DNA of 64,000 bases from Marisa cornuarietis (GCA_004794655.1 SMMW01000523.1:124001-188000); one strand, 5' to 3'; positions 1 through 12,118 are shown, counted from the stretch's first letter. The notes: generated by a model not told the origin, from the sequence alone. Made by a program: numbers and translations.

Positions 1-152
1 CGCGCTCTCCCTCACGTCATTTCCTTTACTTTTTATTTTTTACATCACCCATATACGTCTTCGGAACAACTGACGTCATTCACGCTCTTTCGTTCTTCCA
101 CAATAGTCCTTATAAAATTTAAGCTTTAAGCCAATAACAGTGATATCTGACA
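1..152 (-). mobile_element. Partial LTR, 5' part, cut by window edge
   Basis: Read on the minus strand, this begins TGTCAGATATCA at position 152 and runs off the left edge. It aligns almost base for base with the first 165 or so bases of the solo LTR at 18604: both carry the block GTGGAAGAACGAAAGAGCG, then a perfect TGACGTCA, then a second TGACGTGA-type site. It is inverted relative to the 18.6 kb copy. Whether it is a solo LTR or one end of a full element cannot be seen, because the rest lies outside the window. Confidence 0.75.
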
Positions 153-857
153 AAATCTTTGTTGGTATATGTATGTGTTTGTATAGATGTGTGTTTGGGT
201 GTGTTTACGAAAAGATTGTATTTATACCATCTATATATTTATTTCACCACTTTCATCATTTACAGTGTAAACTCAATGCTCTTATGCCCTAAACGCCACA
301 CTTACTTCTTACAAACAAAAAGCCTTTTACAATATCAACACATTTACATGATATGCAAATAACTAAACTTTTTTCCCATATATTCTACTTTTTTATGCAT
401 TCATTCTTCTTGTTATTCTGAAATGCAGACGAAGTCTTCAATCAGTGATTGAGAAACGACAGGAGAGTAAGTCTGAAATGATATGGGCGTTATAATTTCA
501 CATAATAATCCCAGTCAATGAAAATGCGGTGTAAGTATCTTACCCTCGGGATAAAGGGAAAATAGCTTTTTGACATCAATCTCGTTGTTATGCTCTGTAG
601 TTAGACTGCACTTCGCGAGCTCGATATGAAAGGTTTACTGAAGAGCGGGTCCCGCAAGAGTATATAAAGAAGGGAAAGAGTATGTAAAATAGTTGTAGGA
701 ATCGAAGAATATGACAACTTTTCGAGCCGAAATGGTTTTAAAATAAATATTTCACATGAAAGTAGGAAAACCTAAAGACCCGCCGCTACTTCCGATGGTA
801 ACTTGGGTATCTTACCCGTAAAACCACAAACTTCTATATTCTGTAGATTGAAGATTT
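153..857. other. AT-rich non-coding stretch
   Basis: I see no gene or clear repeat here. The only ATG-initiated frame is a 67-codon one in low-complexity AT/GT sequence. A TATATAAAG string near 660 has no open frame downstream. Confidence 0.5.
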
Positions 858-1024
858 CCCCGATTTCTGGGTAGTATCAGAGTTTTGTGGACGGGATTAT
901 AGAAAACATTTCTGGGTGGGATTAGTAGCTTTGTGGATGGGATCGTAGAATACATTTCTTGCTGGGATTAATAGCTTTGTTGATGGGATTGTAAAATATA
1001 TTTTTGGGTGGATGGTAAGCTGTA
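858..1024. repeat. 46-bp tandem repeat, about 3 copies
   Basis: Units such as GTGGATGGGATCGTAGAATA followed by CATTTCTTGCTGGGATTAAT recur at a 46-bp period with scattered substitutions. A partial diverged unit sits on the left and a shortened one on the right. There is no open frame of note across it. Confidence 0.75.
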
Positions 1025-1299
1025 GCTGTTTTGAAACTTGCCAGGGCTTTGCTGGAATTACACACTTTCATTACATTTTAAAGCAGAAAAAATATTATCA
1101 GTTACACTTCCTACAAGGTAAGAAAAGTACTGGTTTTTATAATTCTTCATGTATGTAAAACAATTTCTTAATATCTAAGGTTTTATTTTTAGTCTTTAGC
1201 TGCCATCGTTACCGACTGTATGCTTGCAGCACATGTGAAAGTTGTGTAGATGTGTATGTATGTGTCTACATCCCTAAGATACTAGTAAGGCAGCTCTTT

Positions 1300-1420
1300 G
1301 TGCCTGTACCGGAAGTCAGTAGTAATTTTTCATGGCGGCTACAGGCGTTTGCGCTGAATGTGCGGCCTAAGACCATGGAAGCCGGTGCGTGACACCATCT
1401 TTCCGTGAGAACCTGGAGCA
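1300..1420 (+). promoter_or_regulatory. Possible TATA-less promoter motifs
   Basis: Within about 60 bases lie CCGGAAG (ETS-type), CATGGCGGC (YY1-type) and TGCGC strings. This combination is typical of housekeeping promoters in animals. No convincing coding exon follows: the ATG at 1374 opens only five codons. Chance co-occurrence is quite possible. Confidence 0.15.
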
Positions 1421-2017
1421 GTAAGGCGAACCATTAACTCCCCAGGAAACTTTTCAGTTAATATCGTAACTGACTGTGATGCGAACGAGAGTCTGCGTGC
1501 AGGGTGAAGCTGTCGTAGGGAGATAAGAGAGAAAATGCATATAGGGCCTCCTGTAATGCTCTAGAAGGTTCTCAGGGCCTTTCTTCTTCTTGAATTACAC
1601 TACACGCGGAGTTACGGAAGAGGACAGACTTTCACGACTACGAGAAAGATAGTCGTAAAGAAGACAAATGTGGGAGGTTTGTTGTCGCGGTTGTAGGCTG
1701 TTCTTTGTCGTTGAATGCAATGGATGGTAGGGGAATGTTGGAAGAAGTAGGACAGACAAACGGAGACTGCACAAGTAGTAAATATTTCAGTCAGTTATGT
1801 CCTGAGATTATTGGCTGCAACTGTCAGCGATGTCTGCAGTCACATAGCAACGAAGGAAGAGGGGAAACAGACACCACAAGCAGGACGCACGTGCACGAAG
1901 TATGCAGCACACCAAACTGACGTTCGCTAGGAACCCAGTAGTTGGTGGGAAGGGGGTCGAGTCCTTTTTCGCAAATGTTTTCTATTTTAGCGAAGGAGTA
2001 AGTACCAAGTTTGCGTT

Positions 2018-2018
<1 letters not shown>

Positions 2019-2071
<53 letters not shown>

Positions 2072-2138
2072 GGAGGAGAAATATGTGTGTGATAAATACT
2101 GTGATCGAGATGTGTGTTTGTGTGTCTCTGTGTATATG

Positions 2139-2169
<31 letters not shown>

Positions 2170-2270
2170 TTGTGTGGTGTAATCGAGATGTGTGTGTGTG
2201 TGTGTGTGGTTTTTTTTTTGGAGGAGAATTATGTGTGTGATAGATATTGCAATCGAGATGTGCGTTTGTA

Positions 2271-2336
<66 letters not shown>

Positions 2337-2490
2337 GGAGGAGGAGAAATATGTATGTGTGTGTGTGTGTGGAGGGGTGAGGTGTGTGTGTGTGAGGGTG
2401 GTGGTGCCTGTTATTGTTATCGAGGAATGTCTGCGTGCGTGCGTGCGTGTGTGTGTGTTTTTGTGTGTGTGCGCGCGTGCGATAGGTATG
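2019..2490 (+). repeat. Compound (GT)n microsatellite array
   Basis: Long GT runs (2019-2070, 2142-2170, 2277-2334 and shorter ones) are separated by related spacers containing GGAGGAGAAATATGTGTG-like strings. The spacers repeat too, so the whole block is a higher-order array rather than one simple run. The long overlapping open frames on both strands are low-complexity Cys/Val or His/Thr strings and are not genes. Confidence 0.95.
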
Positions 2491-2691
2491 TGTGTAAGTG
2501 AAAGTGAATGACTTTACGACACTTTTTATGCTGCGTACCACTCACTAACAAAACAAAAATGCACAAGTTAGGAAAGAAATGATATTTTACAACCACGTTT
2601 CTCAAACTGCACTCAAACTGCACAATTTGACCTCTCGTCAGAAGGCGACTTCGTTCTCGATCTAATGTTTTCTCAAGCCGTGTAAGCAATC

Positions 2692-2785
2692 CTTGACACA
2701 ACAGAAGGTAATTCTTGACAGAACAGAAGGTAACTCTTGACGTGACAGAAGGTAACTCTTGACGTGACAGAACGTAATCCAAGAC
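2692..2785. repeat. 22-bp tandem repeat, about 4 copies
   Basis: The unit is close to GACGTGACAGAAGGTAACTC plus TT, repeated with a 22-bp period. Two units carry TGACGTGA, a CRE-like octamer. It lies inside a 182-codon reverse frame which I take to be a chance frame, because half of it is the GT array. Confidence 0.7.
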
Positions 2786-3294
2786 CAGCATCACTACGTC
2801 CTCCGAAAATGTAGCTGTGAGTGAGGACGAGGCGTTTGTTGGACAAAGAGCGTTGCGATGACACTGGCATTGAGCACCTGGAGCACCTTGAAATCCCCCA
2901 GCGCTGGAGATGAAGACATCTAAAGGATATCGTTCCCCCAACGTCTGCTTGTTGCACAAACACACGACTTTCGCGGCCCAGTTTTACAAAAGTGAACGGA
3001 CTGAACCATGTGACAGCCAGGCAGAAAGTCAGGGCTCATAGTTTGGGAAATATCAAGCAAGAGGAAGAGAAAGCAGAGGAAAACTAGTTAACATACATAT
3101 ATACGCCTTACACAGACTCATGGACACGTGCAACACGAATGATAGAATCCCATGCATACAATACTCAGAAAAACAGGATGACATAAAGAAAGACTCCGAT
3201 GCCCATGTGTGTTCGATCCTTGATTGTTACCAACTGACAAACTGTTATGTTGGTCCGCAGGCAACGGTTGTCGTGTGAGGGGGTGGGGGAGAAC

Positions 3295-3852
3295 TGGATA
3301 AGCACTGCAGCTGACAAAGGACACCACTCATGACTGTCATAAGTGATGGTGAGCTGGTCCAGAATGGAAAGACATTCCCGTTTGCAAGCTTTTTCTTCTT
3401 CTGTCCACATCAGCATCTTCCCTCTTCCCCTATCCCGTCCAAAGTACCCTGAAGAACTCATAGTGTCATGGCAGGTGACATGGCCGCACTAGATCAGCTT
3501 GCGAAGTATGTTAAGAGAAGAGGTTCCTGATGTACCAACAGGACAACCGTTTTCCACACAAGATCACTGGCTTTGAGTTCCATGTACAATATTGGGACCA
3601 GCTTTTTCAGGCTCTTGTTCTCTGACGCCTGGATTCTCTCTCTATATCGGTAAGTCAACATCTCACAGCTCTACAGTAGGATGGGATTTACGAGGGACTT
3701 ACGGTCCGTACTTGTTAGCAAACCTGATTATTGTTTCTGCGCCAAATCGTGTCAGCCTGGCTGTTGTCACTGTGGCTGATGTAATCCTGAAGTTGTCATC
3801 TTTGAATAGTGTGGATCCCAAGTACTTAAAGCTGTTTGCTTCCTCTAGTTGT
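3295..3852 (-). mobile_element. Degenerate non-LTR retrotransposon (LINE) ORF2 C-terminal fragment
   Basis: Read on the minus strand from about 3852, conceptual translation gives EANSFKYLGSTLFKDD, a recognisable version of the FKYLGATLxKDG motif found downstream of the reverse transcriptase core in many animal LINEs. After frameshifts comes CGHVTCHDTMS and a basic stretch ending SHEWCPLSAAV, matching the GHVTRHD...REWR C-terminal region. The LINE at 38.9-39.8 kb has the same motifs in the same order, so the two appear to be one family. Stops and frameshifts show it is dead. The catalytic RT and endonuclease parts are absent. Confidence 0.75.
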
Positions 3853-4708
3853 ACTCATCGGGGGAAAGATCTTGGCTTCGTCTCACATGAAGAAGGGATG
3901 GGCGCCACCATGATCTCAGAGACAGGACACGGATAAACAGCAGCATAAACAGACAGACACACTGGCAGACACAGGGAAACATTGAGTGGGTGGCTGGACG
4001 AGTGACATACAACACGCGCACAAGCGTGTCCTCGCGAATATACAGAATATACGCGCATGCCTAGGAATGCATACACACACGCCTTTAGGCTTTGCACTCA
4101 GAGAGTGTGTGTGAATGAATAAGTAGGATTCAGCTACAAAAGAGGCCTTATTCTGAAGACATTTATCATACTAAATACCAGCACGGACTGTTCCTTAGTG
4201 ACATGCAGCATGACGTGCATACAGGTGTATGAACTCCTGTTTCCTCTGACAAAACTACAGCTTGTGTAATGTTTTGTACAGCATGAGCAAAGGACATAAA
4301 TTGAGAGTTAATTGCCCAAACAAGGCCAAAAAAATGGGTTTCACTTGAAAAAGTATCTAACACAAGGTAGAGGCTTAATACTATTTTCTATCCTTTTTTT
4401 ATTGTTCATGCACCGGACTGTCCCCCAGTCGACAGACTGGCGCCGAGCCAGGTACAGACCATGTGTTGACATTACTCGGGTCTACATGTGTCACTGATGT
4501 TAACAATGTAGGTAGTTGGTGCTTACCTTCCTGCACCTGCAGTACATTCAAGTCAGAGACTGTTTTGAGAGCTCATTGTCTGTCAGGGCTGTCAAAGCCA
4601 GTCTCGCCTCCTATCGTCTCTCACTCGTCATCATTATCATCATGAGCAGCATCAAAACAACAACAGACAAATGTCTCAGACACCTGGGCTTAATGCACGT
4701 GAACGTTA
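3853..4708. other. Non-coding stretch
   Basis: I recognise no gene, RNA or repeat. Open frames are at most about 80 codons and resemble chance. Confidence 0.4.
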
Positions 4709-4835
<127 letters not shown>

Positions 4836-4958
4836 TTTGCTGTCAGCATTTCTTAGTAGATTCTTTCTCTCGGTGTATTCAATGTATCCTAGTACTAACA
4901 GTCTTCGAAGCCATTACTAAGCGCATGCGCTAACAGCAGATAGTACAGATGCACTGAA

Positions 4959-4978
4959 ATATATATATATATATATAT
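4959..4978. repeat. (AT)n microsatellite
   Basis: A run of about ten AT dinucleotides. Confidence 0.9.
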
Positions 4979-5672
4979 CTCCGCACACTTGATTCACATG
5001 AATGTATGGCACAAGCTGTGGATGATTAACATCAGCTCTTACAAAACACACTTTTAACAACCTGCACGTGCGCCACGCAGCTAAACTCTTAGCACTTCCG
5101 CTCGTTCAAACCCCCAGAAATAAGGGCTTTCGGCTTATATCTAAAAGCGATTTTGAAGAAAGATGTGGGTGTATGACGTACAACCCTGGAGTAATCCTCT
5201 ACCCCTCAACAAAGGAGAGAAATCGATTAGGAATTCAGACTAATTAGTCCGGAGGGAGAACTGACCATAGAAACGACAGCCCAGTCGCTGGTATTTCATG
5301 CCAAGTCAGCAGCTACGGGTACCCACAGTGAGTTCTGCCTTGGAAAAATGTGCCACATCCAGAGAGAATTAGGCGCCGGAGATGAGTTTCTTAACTCGCG
5401 CAACTCGGCTTGAGTTCAGAGTTCAGAGTCTCTCACATGACTGTTTTCTTCCACAATTGTCACTTTTATTCGAAAACTAGCCTTGATGTTTCCTCGAGGC
5501 GTGAAATGAAACTCCACTTAAGCATTTTGCGCGTTTTGTGGGAACAGAAGATGGATTTACAGCGAGCTTGTGAAAAATACAAAGTTTAAGAGTCAAGCCG
5601 ACATAGACATTTATTGAACGAAACACCGAGACCAAAGATATTAGAATTGCAGCTATGGAGTATCCAGCATGT

Positions 5673-5673
5673 C

Positions 5674-5720
<47 letters not shown>
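5673..5720 (+). repeat. (AAT)n microsatellite
   Basis: About 15 AAT units. A reverse-strand 167-codon frame crosses it as poly-Ile and is not credible as a gene. Nearby at 5810-5875 a block of about 27 bp (AGAACGGAAAGATAAACA) is present twice. Confidence 0.9.
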
Positions 5721-6004
5721 TAAACGGGGGATTTAAAGAGCACGTGATCACATTCATGAAGGAGAATATTCTCAGGGATTGAAACAAGAACGAGACATGA
5801 CAGCATATTAAGAACGGAAAGATAAACAACAATACTGATAAAGAAGAACGGAAAGATAAACATCAGTACTGACAAGTAACAAAAGACAAAAATAGAAGAC
5901 GCAAGGAGGAATAAAGGAACAAACACTAAGGACTGAGTTTCGTGAACCTGCAGAGGAAGACTAACAGGCGGACAAATCAATAGACTAAAATAGTGAGAGA
6001 ACGG

Positions 6005-6838
6005 GTTAGAAGATGTACTAGCATTGTATGGGCTGTTGTTAGAGGTAATGGACTAGCATTATACGGGCTGTTGTTAGGGATAATGGACTAGCATTGTATG
6101 GGCTGTTGTTAGAGGTAATGGACTAGCATTATACGGGCTGTTGTTAGGGATAATGGACTAGCATTGTATGGGCTGTTGTTAGGGGTAATGGACTAGCATT
6201 ATACGGGCTGTTGTTAGGGGTAATGGACTAGCATTATATGGGCTGTTGTTATGGGTAATGGACTAGCATTACATGGACTGTTAGGAGTAATGGACTAGCA
6301 TTATATGGACTGTTAGGAGTAATGGACTAGCATTATATGGACTGTTAGGAGTAATGTACTAGCATTATATGGACTGTTGTTAGGAAAAATGGACTAGAAT
6401 TATATGGGCTGTTGTTAGGAGTAATGGACTAGCATTATATGGACTGTTAGGAGTAATGGGCTAGTACGATATGGGCTGTTGTTAGGGGTAATGGACTAGC
6501 ATTATATGGACTGTTAGGAGTAATTGACTAGCATTATATGGAATGCTAGGAGTAATGGACTAGCATTATTTGGACTGTTGTTAGGAGTAATGGACTAGCA
6601 TTATTTGGACTGTTGTTAGGGGTAATGGACTAGCACTATATGGACTGTTGGGCGTAATGGACTAGCATTATATTGAATGTTGTTAGTGGTAATGGACTGT
6701 TGTTAGGAGTAATGGACTGGCATTGTATGGACTGTTGTGAGTGGTAATGGACTGTTGTTAGGAGTAATGAACTAGTATTATATGGGATGTTATGAGTAAT
6801 GGACTAGCATTACATGGGCTGTTGTTAGGACCAGCTTT
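6005..6838 (+). repeat. 35-bp minisatellite, about 24 copies
   Basis: The unit is close to GCTGTTGTTAGGGGTAATGG plus ACTAGCATTATATGG. Shorter variants of about 32 bp, lacking one TTG, cluster in the middle and the last units are more diverged. It abuts the unrelated 39-bp array at 6838 with no unique spacer. No open frame spans it. Confidence 0.95.
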
Positions 6839-7460
6839 ACATGGACTGACAGACAGCTGTAACTTGTTTATAATAATAGTCAGACTGACAGACAGCTGTA
6901 ACTTGTTTATAATAATAGTCAGACTGACAGACAGCTGTAACTTGTTTATAATAATAGTCAGACTGACAGACAGCTGTAACTTGTCTATAATAATAGTCAG
7001 ACTGACAGACAGCTGTAACTTGTTTATAATAATAGTCAGACTGACAGACAGCTGTAACTTGTCTATAATAATAGTCAGACTGACAGACAGCTGTAACTTG
7101 TCTATAATAATAGTCAGACTGACAGACAGCTGTAACTTGTTTATAATAATAGTCAGACTGACAGACAGCTGTAACTTGTTTATAATAATAGTCAGACTGA
7201 CAGACAGCTGTAACTTGTCTATAATAATAGTCAGACTGACAGACAGCTGTAACTTGTTTATACTAATAGTCAGACTGACAGACAGCTGTAACTTGTTTAT
7301 AATAATAGTCAGACTGACAGACAGCTGTAACTTGTCTATCATAATAGTCAGACTGACAGACAGCTGTGACTCGTCTATCATAATAGTCAGACAGACTAAC
7401 AGACAGCTGTAACTTGTCTATCATAATAGTCAGACTGACAGACAGCTGTAACTTGTCTAA
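6839..7460 (+). repeat. 39-bp minisatellite, about 16 copies
   Basis: The unit CAGACTGACAGACAGCTGTA plus ACTTGTTTATAATAATAGT repeats about 16 times. Each unit contains the palindrome ACAGCTGT, an E-box core. Because 39 is divisible by 3, 13-residue repeats stay open on both strands (about 206 codons each way). The T/C differences between units change residues in both frames (Phe/Ser forward, Asn/Asp reverse), so nothing suggests protein-level selection. I treat both frames as by-products. Confidence 0.95.
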
Positions 7461-7462
7461 CA

Positions 7463-8284
7463 AGTGTTATGTTTGCAGTGACAATGAATCCAAGACGTGA
7501 CGTGAAGATGATGTTGGTTTCGTCCAGCTTAATGTGATTGGGTGGACTTCTTCTGCTCGAGCATAAGAGGGCTTTATCATCGTTATGTTTAAGTTTGTTT
7601 TGTACCATCTGTAACAACATCAGCTTGTCTCAGGACGTGGACAAACTATGAAAGTTCGGAAATAGTCGGGTTCAGTGAACTAGCTAACTTGTTATTACCC
7701 GGTTAGTTGCTGCTTCTTAAGGTCGTGTTAACAACTGAAAACTATATCGCGGCATATGAGAATTAAAGTCTGGAATATGAGAATTAAAGCTTTTTTAAAC
7801 CAAAAAGACACCAGCAGTAACATTATTGATGTTAATTATCGATGTGGTCGACGCCATCCTGTCCTGCGGACCATGCAAATGACCCCGAGCCGCAAAACCT
7901 CCACCGCTTTGTACGAGCCCCGCAAGTGAATTCATTAAAGTCTCCTTAATTTAAAGGGCATGGACGCTCTCCGCGACCTTCTCCTCAAGCCAGGCCACCC
8001 GTAAACAACTGCTTGCATGTGTCACATCCGTTAAACTGACGTCACGAGGCGGGCGGCAGGCACCGTGTCTGACGTGGCGACTTCCGGTCCGTGCTGCGCA
8101 GTCTCTGCAACCGGTTAAAGCGTGCTGCACCCAAGCGACCCCTGCCACACGATAAGGCATAGCAATCACAAGGCGCTCTCTGCCTGACATGGTCGGCAAG
8201 AGGCTGTTTACTACTGGCAGCTTCAAGAAAAAAAACTGCAACAACAATTCCATAACCGACATATCCCACCGCTTCTAGGTGTCC
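7463..8284. other. Non-coding stretch
   Basis: No recognised feature. 7850-8120 is richer in G, C and CpG than its surroundings, but no exon can be supported. Confidence 0.4.
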
Positions 8285-8520
8285 TTGCGTTTATGACACA
8301 ACCCTACCTTAATGCCGTGACCCCATTTTGTGTCATAGTCCCACTTGTGCCATGACCCTGGTTCTGCGTTATATCACCCATTATTTTTTATCATAACTCC
8401 ACTTTTATGTCGAATTCCCATTTTACCTCATAACCTCATTTTTGGGTCATAACTGCACTTTCACGGCCTTGCCCCACTTTTGTATCACAGCCTTACTTTG
8501 CGTAATACCTCCATTTATTT
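8285..8520 (+). repeat. Degenerate tandem repeat, unit about 20-25 bp
   Basis: Variants of TCATAACCCCACTTTTGTG recur at uneven spacing about ten times (CATAGTCCCACTTGTG, CATAACTCCACTTTTATG, CATAACTGCACTTTC and others). Divergence is high, so this looks like an old array. Confidence 0.6.
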
Positions 8521-10170
8521 TGCACAAATTGACAGAAAAGCGATTGGAGAGCCGTTACTGCCGTTACAGTAGGATTTCTAAGCATGTCGAGGGCTTGCAC
8601 CTGCAGTTGAAAAATAAAAAGCCCCCATCCCACCTGTCGTCTCTCCTAGTCCATCAAAAAACCAAGAGACATAAAATGATGGCCCATTACGCCCAACAAG
8701 GTGATGTAAAACTCTTCTGGTTTCAGCTGCCTACGCGCTTTCTTCGAAGATATCCAATGCATACACCAGCTGTCTGGGCTCACATCAAAGCCGCGACCTT
8801 CGCCAGCTACCGGAAGGTTGAAGGCCGACCCTGAGTTTCACCAAGAGCCAGAAAAGACGATGACTTTGAAGAAGAAGGCAACTTGGAGGACCCTTCTTCA
8901 AGGGTGGGCTTAAGTCAAACTCTGAGCGCCACGTGGGAGCTGTTTGATGCCAAGCCTACTGCAGTTAGGGCAATGCGCAAGAAAGTACAAAAGCGAGAAG
9001 AAAGTGACTTTAAGCCTTCAGATGTCAAATGAAGTAACCCTGGATGAACCTTCTAGCCCTTTTCTGCTCCGTGTTGTTACCCGTGTCTCTTCATGGAAAA
9101 AAAAGAATCGAGTGGAACTGCTGTTATTTATTTATTTTGTTTTTTACATTTGCATGCTGATTCGTGTAAGGATTAGAAAAAGGGCTTTTACTAGCTTATT
9201 TGCGTATATTATTCATTCTGAGTCTCATTATTTCGTAATTTTGCTGTTTTAAACTAGATTAACGCATTCTGATGAAAACTCCACCGACAACAACAGACAC
9301 CAAAGTCCCGTCCATTCCATCATTCCTTCCCCCGTCCTTTAATACCTGTCAAGCTGACCCCTTTACACTGACCCTGGCGGGGAGTCTCTCAATAATATCG
9401 CAGCAACTTGTTCGGGTCATACAGGCGTCTGCCAGGATTCCGCAGCCTCCTGTCACCTTTTCGTCATTTTTCTGGAGAAAATTATACAGGAAGCACACTC
9501 CGCCACCATCGGTATTTCCTGTCGACCCAGCGGCAGCCGAGACTTTGCCAGCGACGTAGATGATATACGTGAGCGACAGCAACGATGGCTTTCAAGATGT
9601 CGCTGAGAGACTTTCTGTGAAAGCAAATAATATTTCGACTGGACGTTTGCGCTTGACAGACTGTCGATCGTCAACACACAGAATGTGAGCGATAGACAGT
9701 CAGTGCTAAAAGATGGTTCCTTTCAATGGATGCCCGTAGACACCGCTCTCTGCCACTCATTCAAAATTGTCTCCCTTGCATGTATTCGTCTCTATTTTCT
9801 TTTGCTTTATAGAAGGACTTTTTGAACACTTTCATGTAATAAAAAATATTTTCTTTGCGTTTCAATGCGGGGCTGAAGACGGGAAAAACACATAAAACAT
9901 TCTGACCAGTTTAGCACACGTAGCGCAGAATTTAACTGATTCAAGTAACGAATCATTTTGCTGCTGCAAACGGAAAGTCATTTCCTAGGTAACGAAAGTA
10001 AATTAAGATTGTTGCACTAACTGCTGGTTGGTTCACGAGGACAAATCGACAATGTTTCATAGGTGGCGCTAGCACTTGAGGAGTGGCTCCTCGACATCCT
10101 TCATGTAACTCCCATCCACCCTCCACCCTCAAAAATAAAATAAAATAAAAAACGGCCCACCCACCTCTCC
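8521..10170. other. Non-coding stretch
   Basis: No gene or element recognised. The frame at 8442-8834 (130 codons) starts inside the degenerate repeat and shows no family motif. The reverse frame at 9953-10447 contains a poly-Leu run made by an AAC microsatellite. Confidence 0.4.
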
Positions 10171-10176
10171 GATAAA

Positions 10177-10202
10177 ACAACAACAACAACAACAACAACA
10201 AG
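10177..10202 (+). repeat. (AAC)n microsatellite
   Basis: About nine AAC/ACA units next to an AAAAT-rich stretch. Confidence 0.9.
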
Positions 10203-10492
10203 AAACAACCAAACAAAGACGTAAACTGTCGAGATAAACATAATCTTTGGTTGCTTGCGATAATCTTCGTGACCACTTTAGCTGGGAGTTGGACAAGCAG
10301 TAAGTCAGAGACGTCTGCACCCCACTGAGTGCGGGAAGTCTGGAGAATTGCTGCGAGACTAAGTGGCTCGTCCACCCTGATGACACCCTTTCGTAAATCT
10401 GTCTCTTCGCCATGGCAACGCTTCCTCCCACAGCGCTGGTTCCTCACATGACGGCTCGGTAACGGCGGCCTTCCGTCACTTACATACTTTTA

Positions 10493-11497
10493 CTGTCTCT
10501 ACGTCACTGACAGGCTCTTATTATCTCTACGTCACTGACAGGCTCTTCTTATCTCTACGTCACTGACAGGCTCTTCTTATCTCCTCATTAATTACAGGCT
10601 CTTTTTATCTCTATGTCACTGACAGGCTCTTTTTGTCTACCCATCACTTATAGGCTCTTGTTATCTATACGTCACTGACAGGCTCCTATTATCTCTACGT
10701 CACTGACAGGTTCCTATTACCTCAACGTCACTGACAGGCTCCTATTTTCTTTACGTCAATGATAGGCTCCTATTTTCTTTACGTCAATGATAGGCTCTTA
10801 TTATCTCCTCATCAATTAAAGGCTCTTTTATCTCCATGTCACTGACAGGCTCTTACAATCTCCCCATCACTTATAGGCTCTTATTATCTCTACGTCACTG
10901 ACAGGCTCTTATTCTCTGTATCACTTACAAGATCTTATGACCCCCCCCCCCCATTACTCGCAGGCTCATATTATCTCTACGTCACTGACAGGCTCTTACA
11001 ATCTCCCCATCACTTTCAGGTTCGTACTATCTCTTGATCACTTACAGGATCTTATGACTCCTCCCCACATTACTCACAGGCTCTTATTGTCTCTTCGTCA
11101 CTTACAGGCTCTAATTATCTCCTCATTTACAGGCTGTTATTACCTCCCCATCACTTACAGGCTCTAATTATCTCTACGTCACTTACAGGCTGTTATTACC
11201 TTCCCATCACTTACAGGCTCTAATTATCTCTACGTCACTTACAGGCTGTTATTATCTTCCCATCACTTACAGGCTCTAATTATCTCTACGTCACTTACTG
11301 GCTCCTATTATCTCTACGTCACTTATAGGCTGTTATTATCTCCCCATCACTTACAGGCTCTAATTATCTCTACGTCACTTACAGGCTGTTATTATCTCCC
11401 CATCACTTACAGGTTCTAATTATCTCTACGTCACTTACAGGCTCATATTATCTCCCCATCACTTACAGGCTCTAACTATCTCTACGTCACTTACGGT
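10493..11497 (+). repeat. 28-bp minisatellite with 56-bp higher-order form
   Basis: The base unit is close to TCTCTACGTCACTGACAGGC plus TCTTATTA. The left part (10493-10800) is mostly one monomer type. From about 11100 two types alternate as a 56-bp dimer: CCCATCACTTACAGGCTCTA and CTACGTCACTTACAGGCTGT. Total length suggests about 36 monomers. Roughly 17 units carry ACGTCA, a CRE half-site. No coding frame runs through it. Confidence 0.95.
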
Positions 11498-11499
11498 GT

Positions 11500-11905
11500 C
11501 ACTAGAATTCGTTAGTGAAAAATAACCTTTGCCTAATTTTACGCATGTACAGGACAACATCTGCCATTTACTCTTTGTGTTTAAAAAATTGAAATCAAGA
11601 CTAAATACAAAAAAAAACTCGAGAACATTCAGATCATTAATTCCGAAAAGTATTTTTTCAAATTTAGAAACATGAAGGTCGAAGGCGCCCAGTTCTGCGT
11701 CTACTGGTGCCATTCGGAGGAGCAGGTGTCATCAAGACGAATTATTTTGAAAATAGCTTTAGGTTAGGCGGACACATTGTCGAAGATGTTGGACAAGTTT
11801 TTTTTCTATGACCATTGTAAATATTCAGCAATTTCCATTAAGACAGCTGTTCAAAAATGGTGAAATTTGTCCCACGGTTGGAACTATTTTTTTCCGGCAC
11901 TCCAT
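11500..11905. other. Non-coding stretch
   Basis: Unique AT-rich sequence with no supported feature. Confidence 0.4.
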
Positions 11906-11908
11906 CCT

Positions 11909-12001
11909 CTGTGTGTGTGTGTGTGTGTGTGCGTACGTGCGTGTGTGTGTGCGTTTGTGCGTGCGTGTATGTGCACGTGACTTTGTATATATATATATAT
12001 G
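11909..12001 (+). repeat. (GT)n / (AT)n compound microsatellite
   Basis: GT and GTGC runs are followed by TATATATATATATATG. Confidence 0.9.
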
Positions 12002-12035
12002 ATATGAGTTTGAGCGCCTTCATGTATCCCGTGTG

Positions 12036-12118
12036 TTTGTAAAGCGCTTTGAGCTTCCTGTCCTTAAAGACTGGATGAGACAGTATAAATAAACATTAAC
12101 ATTGTTATTTACTCCTAT
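12036..12118 (+). repeat. Interspersed-repeat tail (GCGCTTTGAGC type)
   Basis: GTAAAGCGCTTTGAGC is followed about 40 bases later by TATAAATAAACATTAACATT. This arrangement (a GCGCTTTGAGC block, then a TATAAATAA-rich end) is common at the ends of animal interspersed repeats. A diverged counterpart is at 16890. The parent element is not identifiable from this piece. Confidence 0.4.

Noticed and set aside
1987..2541. Open frames of 166-184 codons on both strands
   Set aside because: They are translations of the GT array (Cys/Val or His/Thr strings), with no complex sequence.
2417..2965. 182-codon reverse frame
   Set aside because: About a third is GT-array translation and another part is the 22-bp repeat.
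6758..7412. Two antiparallel repeat-protein genes
   Set aside because: Openness follows from a 39-bp unit lacking stops; unit differences change residues in both frames and no start or splice context stands out.
9953..10447. 164-codon reverse frame with a hydrophobic segment
   Set aside because: The hydrophobic run is poly-Leu from the AAC microsatellite; no other support.
10493..11497. CRISPR-like array
   Set aside because: Units are contiguous tandem repeats with no unique spacers, in eukaryotic DNA with no cas genes.
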